DNA from: Parvularia atlantis
Taxonomy: Eukaryota; Opisthokonta; Rotosphaerida
Length of the DNA: 39,440 bases
Assembly: GCA_943704415.1 (NCBI GenBank)
Contig: CALSCO010001525.1
Location: 1 to 39,440, forward strand
Direction of reading: 5' to 3'
The notes beneath the pieces are model-generated. The model was not told the origin of the DNA and did not search any database. It saw only the letters and a list, made by a program, of their open reading frames with translations. The position numbers and the translations under genes are program-made. Shown in pieces: positions 1 to 11,310 of this stretch (its first letter is position 1; each line of letters begins with the position of its first letter).

Positions 1-120
1 CCCCCCGCGCAGACCCTCAAGGCCAGCTCGATCACGCGCGCGCAGTACCTCGAGCTCGGGCACGACTACCTCGTCGAGCACGCGCTCTCGAACCGCTTCC
101 ACCGCGTGCCCCTCGACTGA
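1..120 (+). CDS. 3' end of an unidentified protein gene
   Basis: An open frame runs from the window edge to a TGA at 118-120. The last 29 residues include ITRAQYLELGHDYLVEHAL and end in RFHRVPLD. The string CGCAG at 8-12 could be an intron acceptor, so the true last exon may begin at 13. I do not recognise the family from this short tail. The next gene on the same strand starts only 42 bp downstream, which fits the compact spacing seen throughout the window. The coding call rests on the clean frame and GC-rich third positions. Confidence 0.5.
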   Translation, partial: PPAQTLKASSITRAQYLELGHDYLVEHALSNRFHRVPLD

Positions 121-162
121 GTGGTTGTGTGACACGATATATACTCGCATCAGAGCATTGCC

Positions 163-787
163 ATGGCGGCGGCTGCAGTGCCGTCCCTCCCGACGCTCAA
201 GAACGGCGTGGGCGCGTACTACATGCAGCTCAAGCGGCTCGTGGTCAACTATTGTGACTACGGCGGGAGCAGCCGGCACGTGCGGTGCGCGCGTCCGCCA
301 TGCGCATCCGCATCGGCCCGTCGGCTCAACGGCGTGCGCAGCGCGTTCATCACGAGCGACCTCATCGACTTTGCGCGCGCCAATCCGGCCGTCGAGGTCG
401 TCGTGGAGCAGCGCCGCGGGCGGCACCCGTGCCTGCGTGGCGAGTACTGTGCGTGTGGGGCGCTGAGTGCGCGTCGGACGCGATCGGCTGATGCGTCGGC
501 GGCGGAGCAGTGAACGGGCGCGAGAAGGTCATCGGCGTCAAGAACGAGGACGCGGCGACGATTGCGGCGCACATTGCGGTGCGTGCGTGCACGCGTGCGT
601 GTGCATAAACGAGGCTGACGGCGGGGCGCGGCAGTACCTGCGCAACACGAGCGGCGCCAAGGTGACCAAGCTCAGGGGGCAGTACCGCTTCGGCCCGCCC
701 ACGCACCCCAAGGACCTCTGGAACCCGTTCGATGTGCTCGTCAAGAAGGTCGAGCTGCCGCGGCCGGCCCCGGGCGCGGGCAAGTGA
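163..787 (+). CDS. MRPL43: Mitochondrial large-subunit ribosomal protein mL43 (L51/S25/CI-B8 domain)
   Basis: A structural protein of the mitochondrial ribosome large subunit with the thioredoxin-like L51/S25/CI-B8 fold. Four exons fit: 163-284, 342-448, 511-578 and 635-787, which give 149 residues. All three introns (57, 62 and 56 nt) start with GTGCG and end in CAG. The spliced protein reads through the family core: LIDFARANPAVEVVVEQRRG, then HPCLRGEYLNGREKVIG, and a C-terminal part with LRNTSGAKV and WNPF. This lines up with human MRPL43 (ARENP, RRGGHP, EYLNGRE, LRSQSG, WHPF). The codon for the Leu in EYLNG is created only by splicing, which supports the second intron. The start is the first ATG in frame. 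It encodes no obvious long presequence, as is usual for mL43. Confidence 0.93.
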
Positions 788-797
788 TCATCTGTTC

Positions 798-1523
798 ATG
801 GCAAGCAACAGTGCACAGCGCGCTGCTGATGTACGACGTCGCGCGTCCCGTTGTGCAGGAAGCGCCCGTTGATGCATCTCGTGCACGCGCCCGCGGCCGG
901 TGACGCGCAGCTGCCGCAGTTGCCGTCGCTGCACGGCACACACGGCCCGTTCGCAGATTGCACCGAAAACGCCACCAGACGCTTGGCAGCATGGTGGCGA
1001 ACCTGCGTCACTCGCTCGCGGCGCTCAACGCAGAGGCCGAGCGGCTGGCGCGCGAGCTGGCGGGCTACGACGCGCAGCTGGCCGCGATCGAGGGCGACGA
1101 GCGGGCGGTGCGTGCGCGCGCGCGCGCGCGAGCGCCTGCGAGCGAGACAGCGGACGCTCACGCGCGGGGCCCGGGCGCAGCTGCAGGAGACGGAGCAGCG
1201 CCTGCTCGCCGAGCGCGCCCGCCTCGAGCACGAGCGCGCGCGGCACCGCGCCGAGCAGTACGACCCGCTCAAGGCGCGGGTCGACGCGGCGCGGGCTGCC
1301 GCGGGCTTGCCGAAGCTGCCGAGCATCGAGGACGAGCACGAGAGCGCGACGACCCGGTGCACGCGCGCGCTCACTGTTGCCGCGATGCTGCTCACTGGCG
1401 TGTGCACACTGCGTGCCGATCAGGTATCTGCAGGAGCGGCTGCAGCAGTGGAACGCGCCGGGCAACGCGACAGCCGTCGCCGAGATGGTGCCGGTGGCCG
1501 GGCGCGGGCGACGCGGGCGTTGA
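798..1523 (+). CDS. ZC4H2-like coiled-coil protein lacking the zinc finger
   Basis: A small, charged coiled-coil protein. The best exon model is 798-852, 911-1107, 1181-1356 and 1424-1523, with GTGCA or GTGCG donors and CAG acceptors. The segment EQYDPLKARVDAARAAAGLP, followed by KLPSIEDEHE and then LQERLQQW, resembles human ZC4H2 ([27 protein letters not shown], KAEW) in order and spacing. In ZC4H2 a C4H2 zinc finger follows about 60 residues later. Here the frame ends after a short Gly/Arg tail at a TGA, and no CxxC pairs are visible before or just after it. Exon 1 is uncertain: ATG 798 lies only 10 bp after the mL43 stop, and an in-frame ATG at 991 is an alternative start. The homology is by eye and limited to the helical part, so another coiled-coil family is possible. 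Confidence 0.55.
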
Positions 1524-1742
1524 CGCTCAGCACTGGCAGAGCCGTGCCAGGCTGTGTCGCGCGCTTGCTGCTAGGCTAGACGACAACAACACCATGGTTG
1601 AGCCTGTGTTCTCACTGCCCTTGGTTTTGGTAGTACATCCACCCCGAGCATTCCTAACCTGTTGGCCACGCACGCACGTTGAGTTCTTCTTGAAGGGGAA
1701 AGACAAGACAGACAAGAGCATCAGCGCTCAGGGCGCACTCGC

Positions 1743-2887
1743 TCACAGCCAGGCCGCGACGGCGGCGACGGCCACCACGACGAGCACGCAGCCGGCGCCA
1801 GTGCGAGCCGCGGCACCGGTGGGCGTCGGCGTCGGCGTCGACGTCGGCGCGCTCGTCGGGGCGTTCGTCGGGGCATCGGTGGGCGCGCTCGTCGGGGCGT
1901 TCGTCGGGGCATCGGTGGGCGAGTCCGTGGGCGCGTTCGTCGCAGGAGCAGTGGGCGCGTCCGTGGGCGCGTCCGTGGGCGCGTCCGTCGCAGGAGCAGT
2001 GGGCGCATCGGTGGGCGCATCCGTGGGCGCGTCCGTCGGCACCAGCGGGCTGCACTCACACGCGATCAGCACCGCACACATCGCCTACGCTGAACGTACC
2101 ACTCGCCGCTGTAGATGCCCACCTCGTCGAGCGGATCCTCACAGCTGTCGTCCGGGCAGAGCCACTGGCCGGTGGTGCTGTTGCAGCCCGCGTTGGTGAA
2201 AGCAGCGATCTCGTATGCCGAGCCATCGGCGTTGTACAGCTGGATGGGCGTGCCTGCACGGACCGTACAGTAAACGAGACATGCGCCACAGCGTCAGATA
2301 CGCACGGCTGGTGGGCACGTTCACGACCAGGCTCTCGCACGTGGTGCCCTCTATGTCGCCCGTGCACGAGACTGAGGCCCACAGGCCAAACGCGCTCGCG
2401 TCCGGCAGCGTGATTTCGGAGTCGAACGACGTACGGTACCCGCCGGTGGCCGCCCAGACGACGGTCGCCGCGTAGGTGAAGTCGGGCCGGATGTCCTTGC
2501 ACGAGTACGTGCTGGAGCACTGGAACGAGACGCGGCTCCGGTCGCCGAAGACGAACGTGTTGCCGCCGAAGAGGTTGACTGCGGCTTGGAGCGCAGACGC
2601 GCTCACGGTGACGGTTGCGTCGGTGCCGACGCGGTCAGCAGAAGAGGGGCTCAAGGTGAGAGACGAGCACGCTGACGGTGACATCGGCCATGGGCGGCAC
2701 GATGAAGTTGACGAACCCGCATGAGGTGATGTCGACGCAGCGCAGCTCGCAGGGCGATTCGACGCAGGTGAGCGTACTATAGGAACAGCTGGCAGCGTCA
2801 TCGCACTCGAAGGGCGGGTCGGCGCGCGCGCTGGGGGGCGGCGGCGAGGAGCGCGACGGCGAGGACCAGGGCGGAGAGGGCGCGCAT
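1743..2887 (-). CDS. Secreted, GPI-anchored Cys-rich surface protein with PTDAP repeats
   Basis: The protein starts with a signal peptide (MRALSALVLAVALLAAAP). A Cys-rich ectodomain follows (FECDDAASCSYSTLTC, CELRC), then a beta-rich region around FGGNTFVFGDRSRVSFQC. Next comes a region of about 70 residues built of PTDAP/PTAPAT/PTNAP units, typical of a mucin-like stalk. The C-terminus is TGAGCVLVVVAVAAVAAWL, a hydrophobic tail ending at the stop, which is the layout of a GPI-attachment signal. Introns with donors GTGCGTAT (ends near 2239) and GTACGT (ends near 2063) restore frame. Two other joins need a one-base skip at homopolymers: the G6 run 2833-2838 and the G4 run near 2647. Skipping one C in the first yields a signal-peptidase site SARA|D. 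These are probably sequence errors, otherwise recent gene damage. The function is unknown, probably cell-surface. Confidence 0.65.
1846..2040 (-). repeat. Tandem coding repeat (PTDAP / PTNAP / PTSAP units)
   Basis: A 15-bp period, encoding five-residue units such as PTDAP, PTNAP, PTSAP and PTAPA, is tandemly arranged in the stalk of the surface protein. On the plus strand it appears as GTSGGCGCGTCCGTG-like units, with a near-perfect longer duplication around 1846-1915. Such repeats commonly vary in copy number between strains. Confidence 0.8.
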
Positions 2888-3221
2888 GAGCTTTCAGGGG
2901 CTGCACCAGCGTGACTCGTGACTTAAAAGCAATTATGAGGCATGCTTTATGCGTTCAGCGTGCAGCCAATCAGCGAGGAGCAATGCGTTTGTTGGCTGCA
3001 CGGCTCACCTGGAAAATACCGCGCAAACAACACCGCGTGGTGCGCTGTGTGGGCGCGCGTGTGGGCGCGCGTGTGCCCCGCGTGTGTCGTGCGCGCTGCA
3101 CCGCGTACTTGAGTCAGGTTAGCATAAACGACACTATCTTGTTCAGTTCTATGTTCTCTGCCGCTAGTCTGCCGGCGTTCAGTCGGTCCACGCACCGCCG
3201 CTACAGTATTGCAGTGTGCAT
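2888..3221. other. Intergenic spacer (334 bp)
   Basis: This lies between the stop of the coiled-coil membrane protein gene and the start of the surface-protein gene, both on the minus strand, so it should hold the 3' UTR of the first and the promoter of the second. It contains two direct copies of GTGTGGGCGCGC (3047-3070 region) and an AT-rich island with AAAAGCAATTAT at 2925-2936. I see no convincing coding exon here. Confidence 0.4.
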
Positions 3222-6200
3222 TCACGACTCGCGCGCGAGCTCGTCCAGCAGCTGCTGCTTGAATTTGGCCTCGTCGCGCAGGGTCTCGCGCAGCTGCACA
3301 GAGCGAACGTGAGCAAGGCGCGCAGAAAGCGCAGGCGTGCGCGCCGGCCGGGCACCCGCTGATTGTGCTGCGTGAGCGACCCGATCGCCTGCTCAACTGA
3401 CGCCGCCCGTGTCTCGGCCTCGCGCACCATCGCGACCTCGCGCCCGAGCAGGTGCTCTGCGTCGAGCTGCACGAGCCGCTGCTGCTCCTGCGCGACAGCG
3501 GGCGCGGCGGGTCAGCAGCGGGCGCGGTTGTGGCGCCACCCTCCCCAAGCGCGTGCCTTGAGCACGTCGATCTCGCTGGTCATGCTGTGGAGCGTCTCCA
3601 GGCTGGTCTCGAGCGCCTGGCTGACCTTGTCGAGCGCAGTGCGGGTCTCGTGCGCCTCGCGGACCATGCGCGCGTTCTCCTTCTCAAGCTCGGCCATCGC
3701 CTTGGTGTGCTGCGCCGCGAGCTTGACGACGTTGCGCTCGGCCGCGCGCAGCTGCTCGGTCGTGGCTGCGATGGCGCCCTGCGCCGCGGCGATCTGCGGA
3801 GTGGCGGCACGAGAATCGGCTGGCGGACCGCACAGTCGCCCGCGGGGCGCACCCTATCGGTCAGCTGCTTGCGCTCGGCGCGGATGCGCTGCGCATCCTG
3901 CTCGAGCTGCTGCACCACCACCTCCTGCTGCCGGAGCGACTGCCGGAGCGAGTCCATGCGGCGCTGCTCGCGTTTCTCCTTTGTCTCGTCCTTGAGCATC
4001 GCGTTCTGCAGCGACACAAGCTCGGCCTTGAGTGCCGACTCTTGCTTCTGAAAGTCGCGCTTGAGCCGCTTGATCGTCGCCTGTTGCTCCTTGCGGATGA
4101 CAAGCTGGTTTGTTTGTTGTGGCCGTCAGCCTCTGGTCGCACGCTGCACCACCAAGAGACGCACCTCAATGTCCAGCAGCCGCTGCAGCTCGGCCTCCGA
4201 CATGGACGCAAGCGAGTCGAGCGCGCCGGCCGCCGTGGCCTGAGCAACGAGGTCGTCGCGCGCCGCGGCTGACATGGCCGGCTCAGCCCCTGCGCACGCG
4301 CGTGTGTGAACCAACACGGCGCCACGCAGGCGCAGGAGCGCGCACCATGCCCGTCACCCGTCGCTGGCCCCGTCGCACTGCTGCCCTCGCCAACGTCGTG
4401 CTCGGCCGCGTCGCCGCCGCTGGGCGCAGACGGCGGCGCAGGTCGCACCGCGGGCGCTGCTGCCGCGCTTGCTGTCGGTCTTGCACTTGCTGCGCTTGCT
4501 GCTGCCGCGGCCGCGGCGAGGTCGCTGCGCGCGTCTGAGAGCGTCGCAAACGACACGAAGGGGCTGCGGGCGGTGTGAGCGCTGCGCCGCGCGCCGTGAC
4601 CGGGTGCGCACCTGGCGACAATGCACTCGAGCGCAAAGAAGCGCACAAAAACGCGCACCGAGTGTGTCGTGGCGGGTGCGAGGTCGGCGATGGTCAGCGT
4701 TGGCACCTCGTCGTCCGAGTGCACCCGTCGCAGCTGTGCGACCCCGCGTGAGTTGCCAGCGTGCACACCGGCGCAGCGTGTGCACCTGCTCGCCGCGCAC
4801 GGCGCAACCGTCGAGAATGACGAGCAGGTTCTTGTCGGACGTGTCCCAGGTGGCCGGGTGCGGCAGCAGCTCGTCAAGCGAGTTCATCGTGCCCGGGATA
4901 CCCGCACCGAGCGGTGCCTCGGCGCCGACCGACGCGGGCGTCTTGCGGCTCGCCTCGGGCACGAGCAAATTGCCGAGCGCGGCTGTGCGGCGGGTGCAGC
5001 GTCAGGGTCGCGAAAGCGGTATATGCAGCACCATCGCTGCACATGCGAGCCGCGAGGCCGACAGCGGCGTGACCAAGAACGACCACAGCGTGCTCGGTGG
5101 CCTTGCCTGGTCCATCAGCTTGACGTGGTTGTTGACGTCCTGCTGCGGCACGACGCCAAGCGAGAACGTGATGGATGACGCCGTCACGGCCTCGACGCAG
5201 ACCTCGAGACGATTCTCCAGCAGCATCATGCGCGCTGCGCGCCCGCGTGAGCCACGTGCAAGCCCAAACCACACAGGCGCACACACTCGCGAATGAGCGG
5301 CCCTCGCCGTGCTGCGCGAGCTGCTGGTCGGTCTCCTTGACCTGCTCGCGGTCGATGAACAGCGCGGCGACTGCACAGCACGTCAACTGCGTGCAGTGCG
5401 CAGGCGCTCACCCACCCTCGGTGATGATCAGGTAGAAGCCATAGCCGACGCAGTGCACCGCGAGCGGCTCAGAGTACGGCGGCACGGTCGTGTTTCGCCC
5501 AAAGACATCGTACCCGACAAAGACCAGCCACAGCATCCACGAGACGGCGTCAAAGCCGCGCACGGAGCACACCCTGCACGCCGCCTAGATCAGCTCGGCA
5601 CGACGGCGGTCGCGGCAAGCGCACATGTAGCCGAAGACCATCATGTTGGCGATGGCCGGCAGCCAGCCGGGCGCGGTGTAGTGCACAAGGATGATGTACG
5701 TGAGCATGTCGAGCAGGCCGATGAGCACGCTGAAGACGACCAGGAGCTGCGCCCCCCTCCGGCGGGCACGGTCAGGGCGCACACGGCGCGCACGCGGTGT
5801 GTCACGGTCGGCGGCACCTGCAGGTGAGTCTGGAACGCGCGGTAGTAGGAGAAAAGCGAGAGGAAGCAGAAGACGACCCACTCGAGCGGGAAGCTGACCG
5901 ACGCGTCCGACAGGAGGATGACGAACCACGTGCCGACGACCTCGAGGAACTTGTACCTGTGGCGCGCGCGTGCGCGCACGCGCACGTGTATGAGTTTGCG
6001 AGGACCAACGGCGCACGTCGCCGCCAGCACCTGGCGAAGACGCCGTCGACGACCTCGTCCAGGTCGCTCAGCAAGCGCGACACGGCGCCCGTCGCGCCCG
6101 CCGCCGCCGCCGCCCCGCCGAGGCCGCCGCGCCGCCCGGGCGCCTCGTCCAGCGCGCCGGGATCTGGGCGCGCAAGGTGAGCAAGTCACACGTGGGGCGG

Positions 6201-6354
6201 GGCGCGCACCGAGCGTGAACGGCGCAAAGGCGCCGCCGCGCCCGCTGCTGCTGCCCGCGCTGCCCGCGCTGCCCGTGCGCGCCGCACCCGCCGTCGCGGC
6301 CGCGACCGCGGGCTTGTTGCGCCTTCGTGCCGTGGGTACAGCAGGGGGCGACAT
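3222..6354 (-). CDS. Multi-pass membrane protein with FN3-like domain and long C-terminal coiled coil
   Basis: A multi-exon gene starting at ATG 6354. The N-terminus is low-complexity and Ala/Gly-rich. Hydrophobic segments follow: VVGTWFVILLSDASVSF, WVVFCFLSLFSYY, LLVVFSVLIGLLDML, WLPAIANMMVFGY, WMLWLVFVGYDVFG and HCVGYGFYLIITEG+VAALFI. The last becomes a complete membrane helix only after removal of a 45-nt intron. A beta-sandwich-like part reads LEVCVEAVTASSITFSLGV and later TIADLAPATTHSVRVFVRF, which looks like the two ends of an FN3 domain with an insertion. The C-terminal third is coiled coil (LRQQEVVVQQLEQDAQ; MAELEKENARMVREA), ending in DELARES. First intron 6164-6209. I do not recognise the family. 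The FN3 and coiled-coil part would be cytosolic if the N-terminus is. A split into two adjacent genes is possible, but the spliced helix argues for one. Confidence 0.6.
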
Positions 6355-6388
6355 TATTGCGAATCCAACATTACTCGCAGCCGGTACA

Positions 6389-7334
6389 CTAGCTCTCTTT
6401 CACGGCCGCCATGTCCTGGCGCAGCGCGTCGTACCCGCCCGGCCACGTGAACGCAACCGACGGGCCCGAGGACGGCAGTGAGCCAAAGAGCGCCTCGTAC
6501 AGCACCATCGCCGCCACGAGCTGGCCCTCGGTCGACAGTTGGCCCAGGTACGCATCGCCGGCCGACGCCGAGCAGAACAGGCGCAGCACCTCGTCCTGGC
6601 GCTTGGCGGCGATGCGCATGAAGGCCGCGCCGACGCCGACCGTGCGCACGACGCCCTTGCCGCCGAGCGCCTTCACGTACAGCTCCATCGCCTTGTCAAT
6701 CTCGCCCTGCACGTCCTTCATCGTCGTCTTGGCCAGCTGCGGCTCGCCGTAAAGCCGCCCGTAGCCGCCGTACAGCAGCGTCGCGGCACCGGTCGCGGCC
6801 AGGCGCGGCGCGTAGAAGCGGCTGAGCTGCGTGAGCGCGGCCGCGCGGTGCGAGTCGAACAGGGGCACCTGCGATCACGGCACCGCGTCAGCACAGCACG
6901 TTAGGGCTTCGTGCGCGGGCACGGGCGGCCTGCCGGCCTGGCGCCTCGCGCGCGCACCTGCGTCTGCTCTTGCAGCAGCACAAACTCCGGGTGCGTGGCG
7001 AGCGCCGCGTCAATGTCGTCGGCGCTGTCGCGCGAGTGCTGCGCGTCGACGGGGTGTCAGCCACCGCTGCCGCACGCATGCAGTCGCGCACCCGGTTGAG
7101 CGAGAAGCCCGACGCCACAACCGACGCTTTGAGCTCAACCTCGTGCCCGTTGGCGCGCGCGAGGTCCTGCACGAGCGCGACGAGATGCGGCACCTTGACG
7201 CGGCTGCCGTGCATCGTCTCGCACGTCGGCTCGAGCACGAGGTTGCCGACCACCGCCAGGCTCACGGTGCGCGCGCGCACGGCCGCCGGCACCGCGACCA
7301 GCACGAGCACGAGAAGCACTGCGCCGCCACGCAT
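6389..7334 (-). CDS. Secreted SGNH/DUF4886-like protein, probably catalytically dead
   Basis: The product begins with a signal peptide (MRGGAVLLVLVLVAVPAAVRA). A Rossmann-like start follows (VSLAVVGNLVLEP), then VSGF-like GFSLNRVRDC, the block FVLLQEQTQVPLFDS, and a helical C-terminus with LVAAMVLYEALFGSLP. The LQEQ(S/T)Q motif and the final helix match bacterial-type SGNH hydrolases of the DUF4886 kind. In that family, block I is GNS (Ser nucleophile) and a DxxHP pair precedes the last helix. Here block I reads GNL, and the segment before the helix is AYLGQLSTEG, with neither Asp nor His in place. Two introns lie between 6869 and about 7080. The start lies 31 bp from the start of the divergent CCDC97 gene. 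A binding rather than hydrolytic role is an inference. Confidence 0.6.
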
Positions 7335-7365
7335 GGTCTTAACGATTCTCAGACACCCGCCCGTG
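7335..7365. promoter_or_regulatory. 31-bp divergent intergenic region (presumed bidirectional promoter)
   Basis: The start codons of the SGNH-like gene (minus, 7334) and CCDC97 (plus, 7366) are only 31 bp apart. Any promoter and both 5' UTRs must overlap here or extend into the neighbouring coding regions. No TATA box is visible. Confidence 0.4.
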
Positions 7366-8572
7366 ATGCCCGCGAGCTTCGCCAACGCGGCCGATGCAGC
7401 GAGCGTCGTTGCGCGCGTCTGGGCCAACGCGGGCGCGTCGCCGGCCGAGTTCCAGCCGCGCCGCAGCGATGCGCCGCCACTGAGCGACGCGCAGGTGCAG
7501 GAGCAGCTTGGCAAGGTGCGCGCCGGGCGCGGTTGTGCACAACGGCCGCTCACCCCGGCAAGGTGCGCGCAGACGCTCGCCGACAACCCGAGCCTGTTCC
7601 TCGAAAAGTACGGGCGCTTTGTCGACGCCGAGGCGCTGCGATACTTTGAGCCGCTGCGGTCGGCGTACGAGGTCGACTTTTTTGTACGGCGCGTCGAGTG
7701 CGTGGCGCCCGCGATCGCGCACGCGCGCGGCCGCCGATGCTGACAAATGCGCTCAGAGGAAGCCTCGGCGGACGCGGCCCGCCAGCCGTGACCGTGCGCA
7801 ACCGGCGGTACCGGCGCATGCAGGAGCTGATCGAGGGCAACGAGTACTTCTCGGAGGAGATGATGAAAGAGCGCAATCCGGCGCTGTGGGAGCACTACAT
7901 CGGGCGGTACCAGACGCAGCGTGAGCGCGCGGCCCCGTTCGCGCCGGGCACGCGCCTGTCCGAAATCGTCCTGCGTGAGTACGACCTCGACCGGCTCGAG
8001 AGCGAGGCGCGGCAGCACCCCGACTACGGGCACGGCGCTACGACGGCCGCCGCTGGCGGCAACGACGACGATGGTGCGAGCGATGGACTCCAGGACGACG
8101 GCCGCGCGGACGAGTTTGAGGAGGAGTTTGAGTCGTCGGACGAGGAAGAGGACAAGGACGAGGACGAGGACAAGCCGCAGATGGACGCCGGGCCGAGCAG
8201 ACGCAAGCGTGAGGCCATGCCCGAGCGTTTCCGCGGCCACGCCCTGCCCGTGATCTCGGATGAGGAGCGCGCGCGCCTGCGCGACGACTTTGCCGCGCTC
8301 ATGCGCCAGCAGTTTCTCAGCGGCGGTGACGTGCGTGCTCATGCGCATGTGTGTTTGGCACGATCTCACACGCGTGCGCCTTGCAGCACGGCTTCTTCGA
8401 CTACAGCGCCGTCGACCGCAACGAGGACTACGACGACTGGCGCCAGGCCAACGCCGACCTCGCCGACCAGTACTTTGACGCGGACGACGACGGTGACGGC
8501 GACGGCCGTGACGACGGCGGCGACGCGGCACCAGCACCAGCATCAGCAGCCGACGAGGACCAGTACGGGTTT

Positions 8573-8575
<3 letters not shown>
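7366..8575 (+). CDS. CCDC97: CCDC97 family protein (DUF2052)
   Basis: CCDC97 is a conserved nuclear protein associated with the SF3b part of the U2 snRNP. Exons: 7366-7515, 7573-7697, 7757-8330 and 8387-8575, with introns of 57, 59 and 56 nt. Diagnostic segments are VRNRRYRRMQELIEGNEYFS, followed by EEMMKERNPALWEHYIGRYQ, then a long acidic stretch (EEEFESSDEEEDKDEDEDK), DDFAALMRQQFLSGGD and GFFDYSAVDRNEDYDDW. Human CCDC97 has the same order (NRRYxALQEL, YFSEEEMRxREPLLYEHYIGQY, FLDGKDxDFDYSxVDENxD). The protein looks full length. Its TGA at 8573-8575 touches the first recognisable codon of the next gene. If the last intron (56 nt) is retained, the frame stays open into the cytidylyltransferase. 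Confidence 0.9.
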
Positions 8576-9941
<1,366 letters not shown>

Positions 9942-10021
9942 TGTGCAGCCCTCCTGCGCTACCGTATCTCTTGCAGCATCATCACACAAACAGCGCCAGC
10001 TCGACGCCCACCAAAGAAGAG

Positions 10022-10036
10022 GAGAGAGAGAGAGAG
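10022..10036. repeat. Short (GA)n microsatellite
   Basis: A purine run of AG/GA dinucleotides sits in the 155-bp gap between the convergent ECT and PP2C genes, followed by CCG trinucleotide repeats near 10060-10090. Nothing coding is apparent in the gap. Confidence 0.8.
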
Positions 10037-10096
10037 TGAGATCCTTTTCCGTCCACCCGCCGCCGCCGCCGCCACCACTGCCGCCGCCCGGGCTGC

Positions 10097-10996
10097 TCAC
10101 GCCGTGGCTGTCCCGGCCGCGTCCAGGTTGATGTCGATGATCATGACCGTGAGGTTGTCGGTGCTGCCGCGCTTGAGCGCCTCCTGCGTGTCACGGCGCG
10201 GTTGAGGGCACGCTCGTGCGGCCGCACGGCGCACCTTGAGCAGTTTGTCGGCCGCGCTCTGCGGGTCCTTTGTGTCCTTGATGAAGTCGAGCGCGTCCTG
10301 GTCCGACATGACGTCCCAGATCTGCGCCACGATCAGCGATGCACGACGCAGGGGGGGGGTCCGTGGCGCCGCGCACCCCGTCGCACGCGAGGATCAGGCG
10401 CGTGTCGGCCGCGCCTAGCCTCGTCTCGGTCGTGAACGGGCGCGAGATGACAAACTCCTTCATCGGGATGTCGCCGAGCGCGCGCGTGATGGCGAGCGTC
10501 CCTGCGCGCAGCGGCAATGCTCAGGCGGTGCGCGCAGGCCGCGGCGGGCGCGCACCGTTCACGCGCTCCTTGATGATGAAGCCACCGGTCTCGGCGATGC
10601 GCTTGCGCTCGTTCGGGTCGGACGCCTGCGCGACGTCAGCTCGGCACGGCGAACGGGCGTCGCTGCGCACATGCACCTTGTGGTCGTACGAGAGGCGCAC
10701 GGCCTTGCCGTCGCGGCTGAGCACGGCGCGGGCGTCGCCGACGTTGCCGGTGAACAGGGTAATCTGCGCGCGCACACGCCCCTGCTGAGCGACGTCGCGG
10801 CCGGGGCGCCGTGTGCCCGCGCGCACCGTCTTGTCGGGCTCGACGCGGACGTAGGCGACGACGCAGGTGCAGCCCGGGTAGAGGATGGACGCGTTCTTGA
10901 GCCCGTCGTCGGTCATCTTGAACGACTCGTCCAGCGCCTCGGGGATGCTGGTGGCCGTGGTGAGCGCCTGCCGGAAGTTCTGCGCATGCGCGGACG

Positions 10997-11037
<41 letters not shown>

Positions 11038-11310
11038 GTTGTCACGTCACGGTGGCACGCGCGAGAGAGTGTGCGCACCTCTGCCAGCGCCTTCTCGCAG
11101 AACTCGGCCGCCTGCTTGCCGCCGTGCCCGTCGAGCACGGCGAAGAAGCCCTGCGTCGGGCTGCCGTTGAACGCGACTTCGGCGATGTGCGCGTCCTGAA
11201 CGGCGGCGTGAGTGGCGCGCACGGAAGCACACGGCGCGGGCACAGGGCGGCACCTCCATCGTGCGCCGAAAGCGCTGGTTCTTGTCCGACAGCACGCCCA
11301 CGGCGAACAT
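10097..11310 (-). CDS. PP2C-family protein phosphatase (PPM)
   Basis: A metal-dependent Ser/Thr phosphatase. The start is ATG 11310 (MFAVGVLSDKNQRFRRTME), and the metal-binding RRTMEDAH motif is completed across the first intron. Motifs follow in order: FFAVLDGHGGKQAAEFC (catalytic Asp), GCTCVVAYV, LFTGNVGDARAVLS, YDHK, NERKRIAETGGFI, LAITRALGDIPMK, LILACDG (metal Asp) and GSTDNLTVMIIDI (terminal metal Asp). This is the standard single-domain PP2C layout without extra targeting domains. At least seven introns are needed. One of them holds a 38-nt run of C in the sense strand. The gene is divergent from tafazzin with 125 bp between starts and convergent with ECT. The substrate is unknown. Confidence 0.93.
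10998..11035. repeat. 38-nt G homopolymer inside a PP2C intron
   Basis: Thirty-eight consecutive G on the plus strand (C in the PP2C transcript) lie within the intron that ends at CGCAG just before exon sequence FRQALTTATS. The rest of the intron is normal (GTGCGCACAC donor). Such a tract can form G-quadruplex on one DNA strand. It can also mark a sequencing or assembly weak point, so the exact length is uncertain. Confidence 0.85.

Noticed and set aside
1846-2040. Regular repeats as a possible CRISPR array
   Set aside because: The repeats are contiguous 15-bp coding units without unique spacers, in a eukaryotic gene.
958-2199. Long plus-strand frame with VGASVGALVGAF repeats
   Set aside because: It joins one real coiled-coil exon to the reverse complement of the PTDAP repeat of the minus-strand surface gene. 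The repeat makes sense only on the minus strand, with signal peptide and GPI tail.
5370-5420. GAG GGT GGG TGA as the stop of a separate short membrane protein
   Set aside because: Removing a 45-nt intron here completes a membrane helix and keeps frame, so one continuous gene is preferred. Transcript data would decide.
10998-11035. G tract as a telomeric or assembly-gap filler
   Set aside because: It sits cleanly inside one intron with coding exons on both sides in the right order. Length error remains possible.
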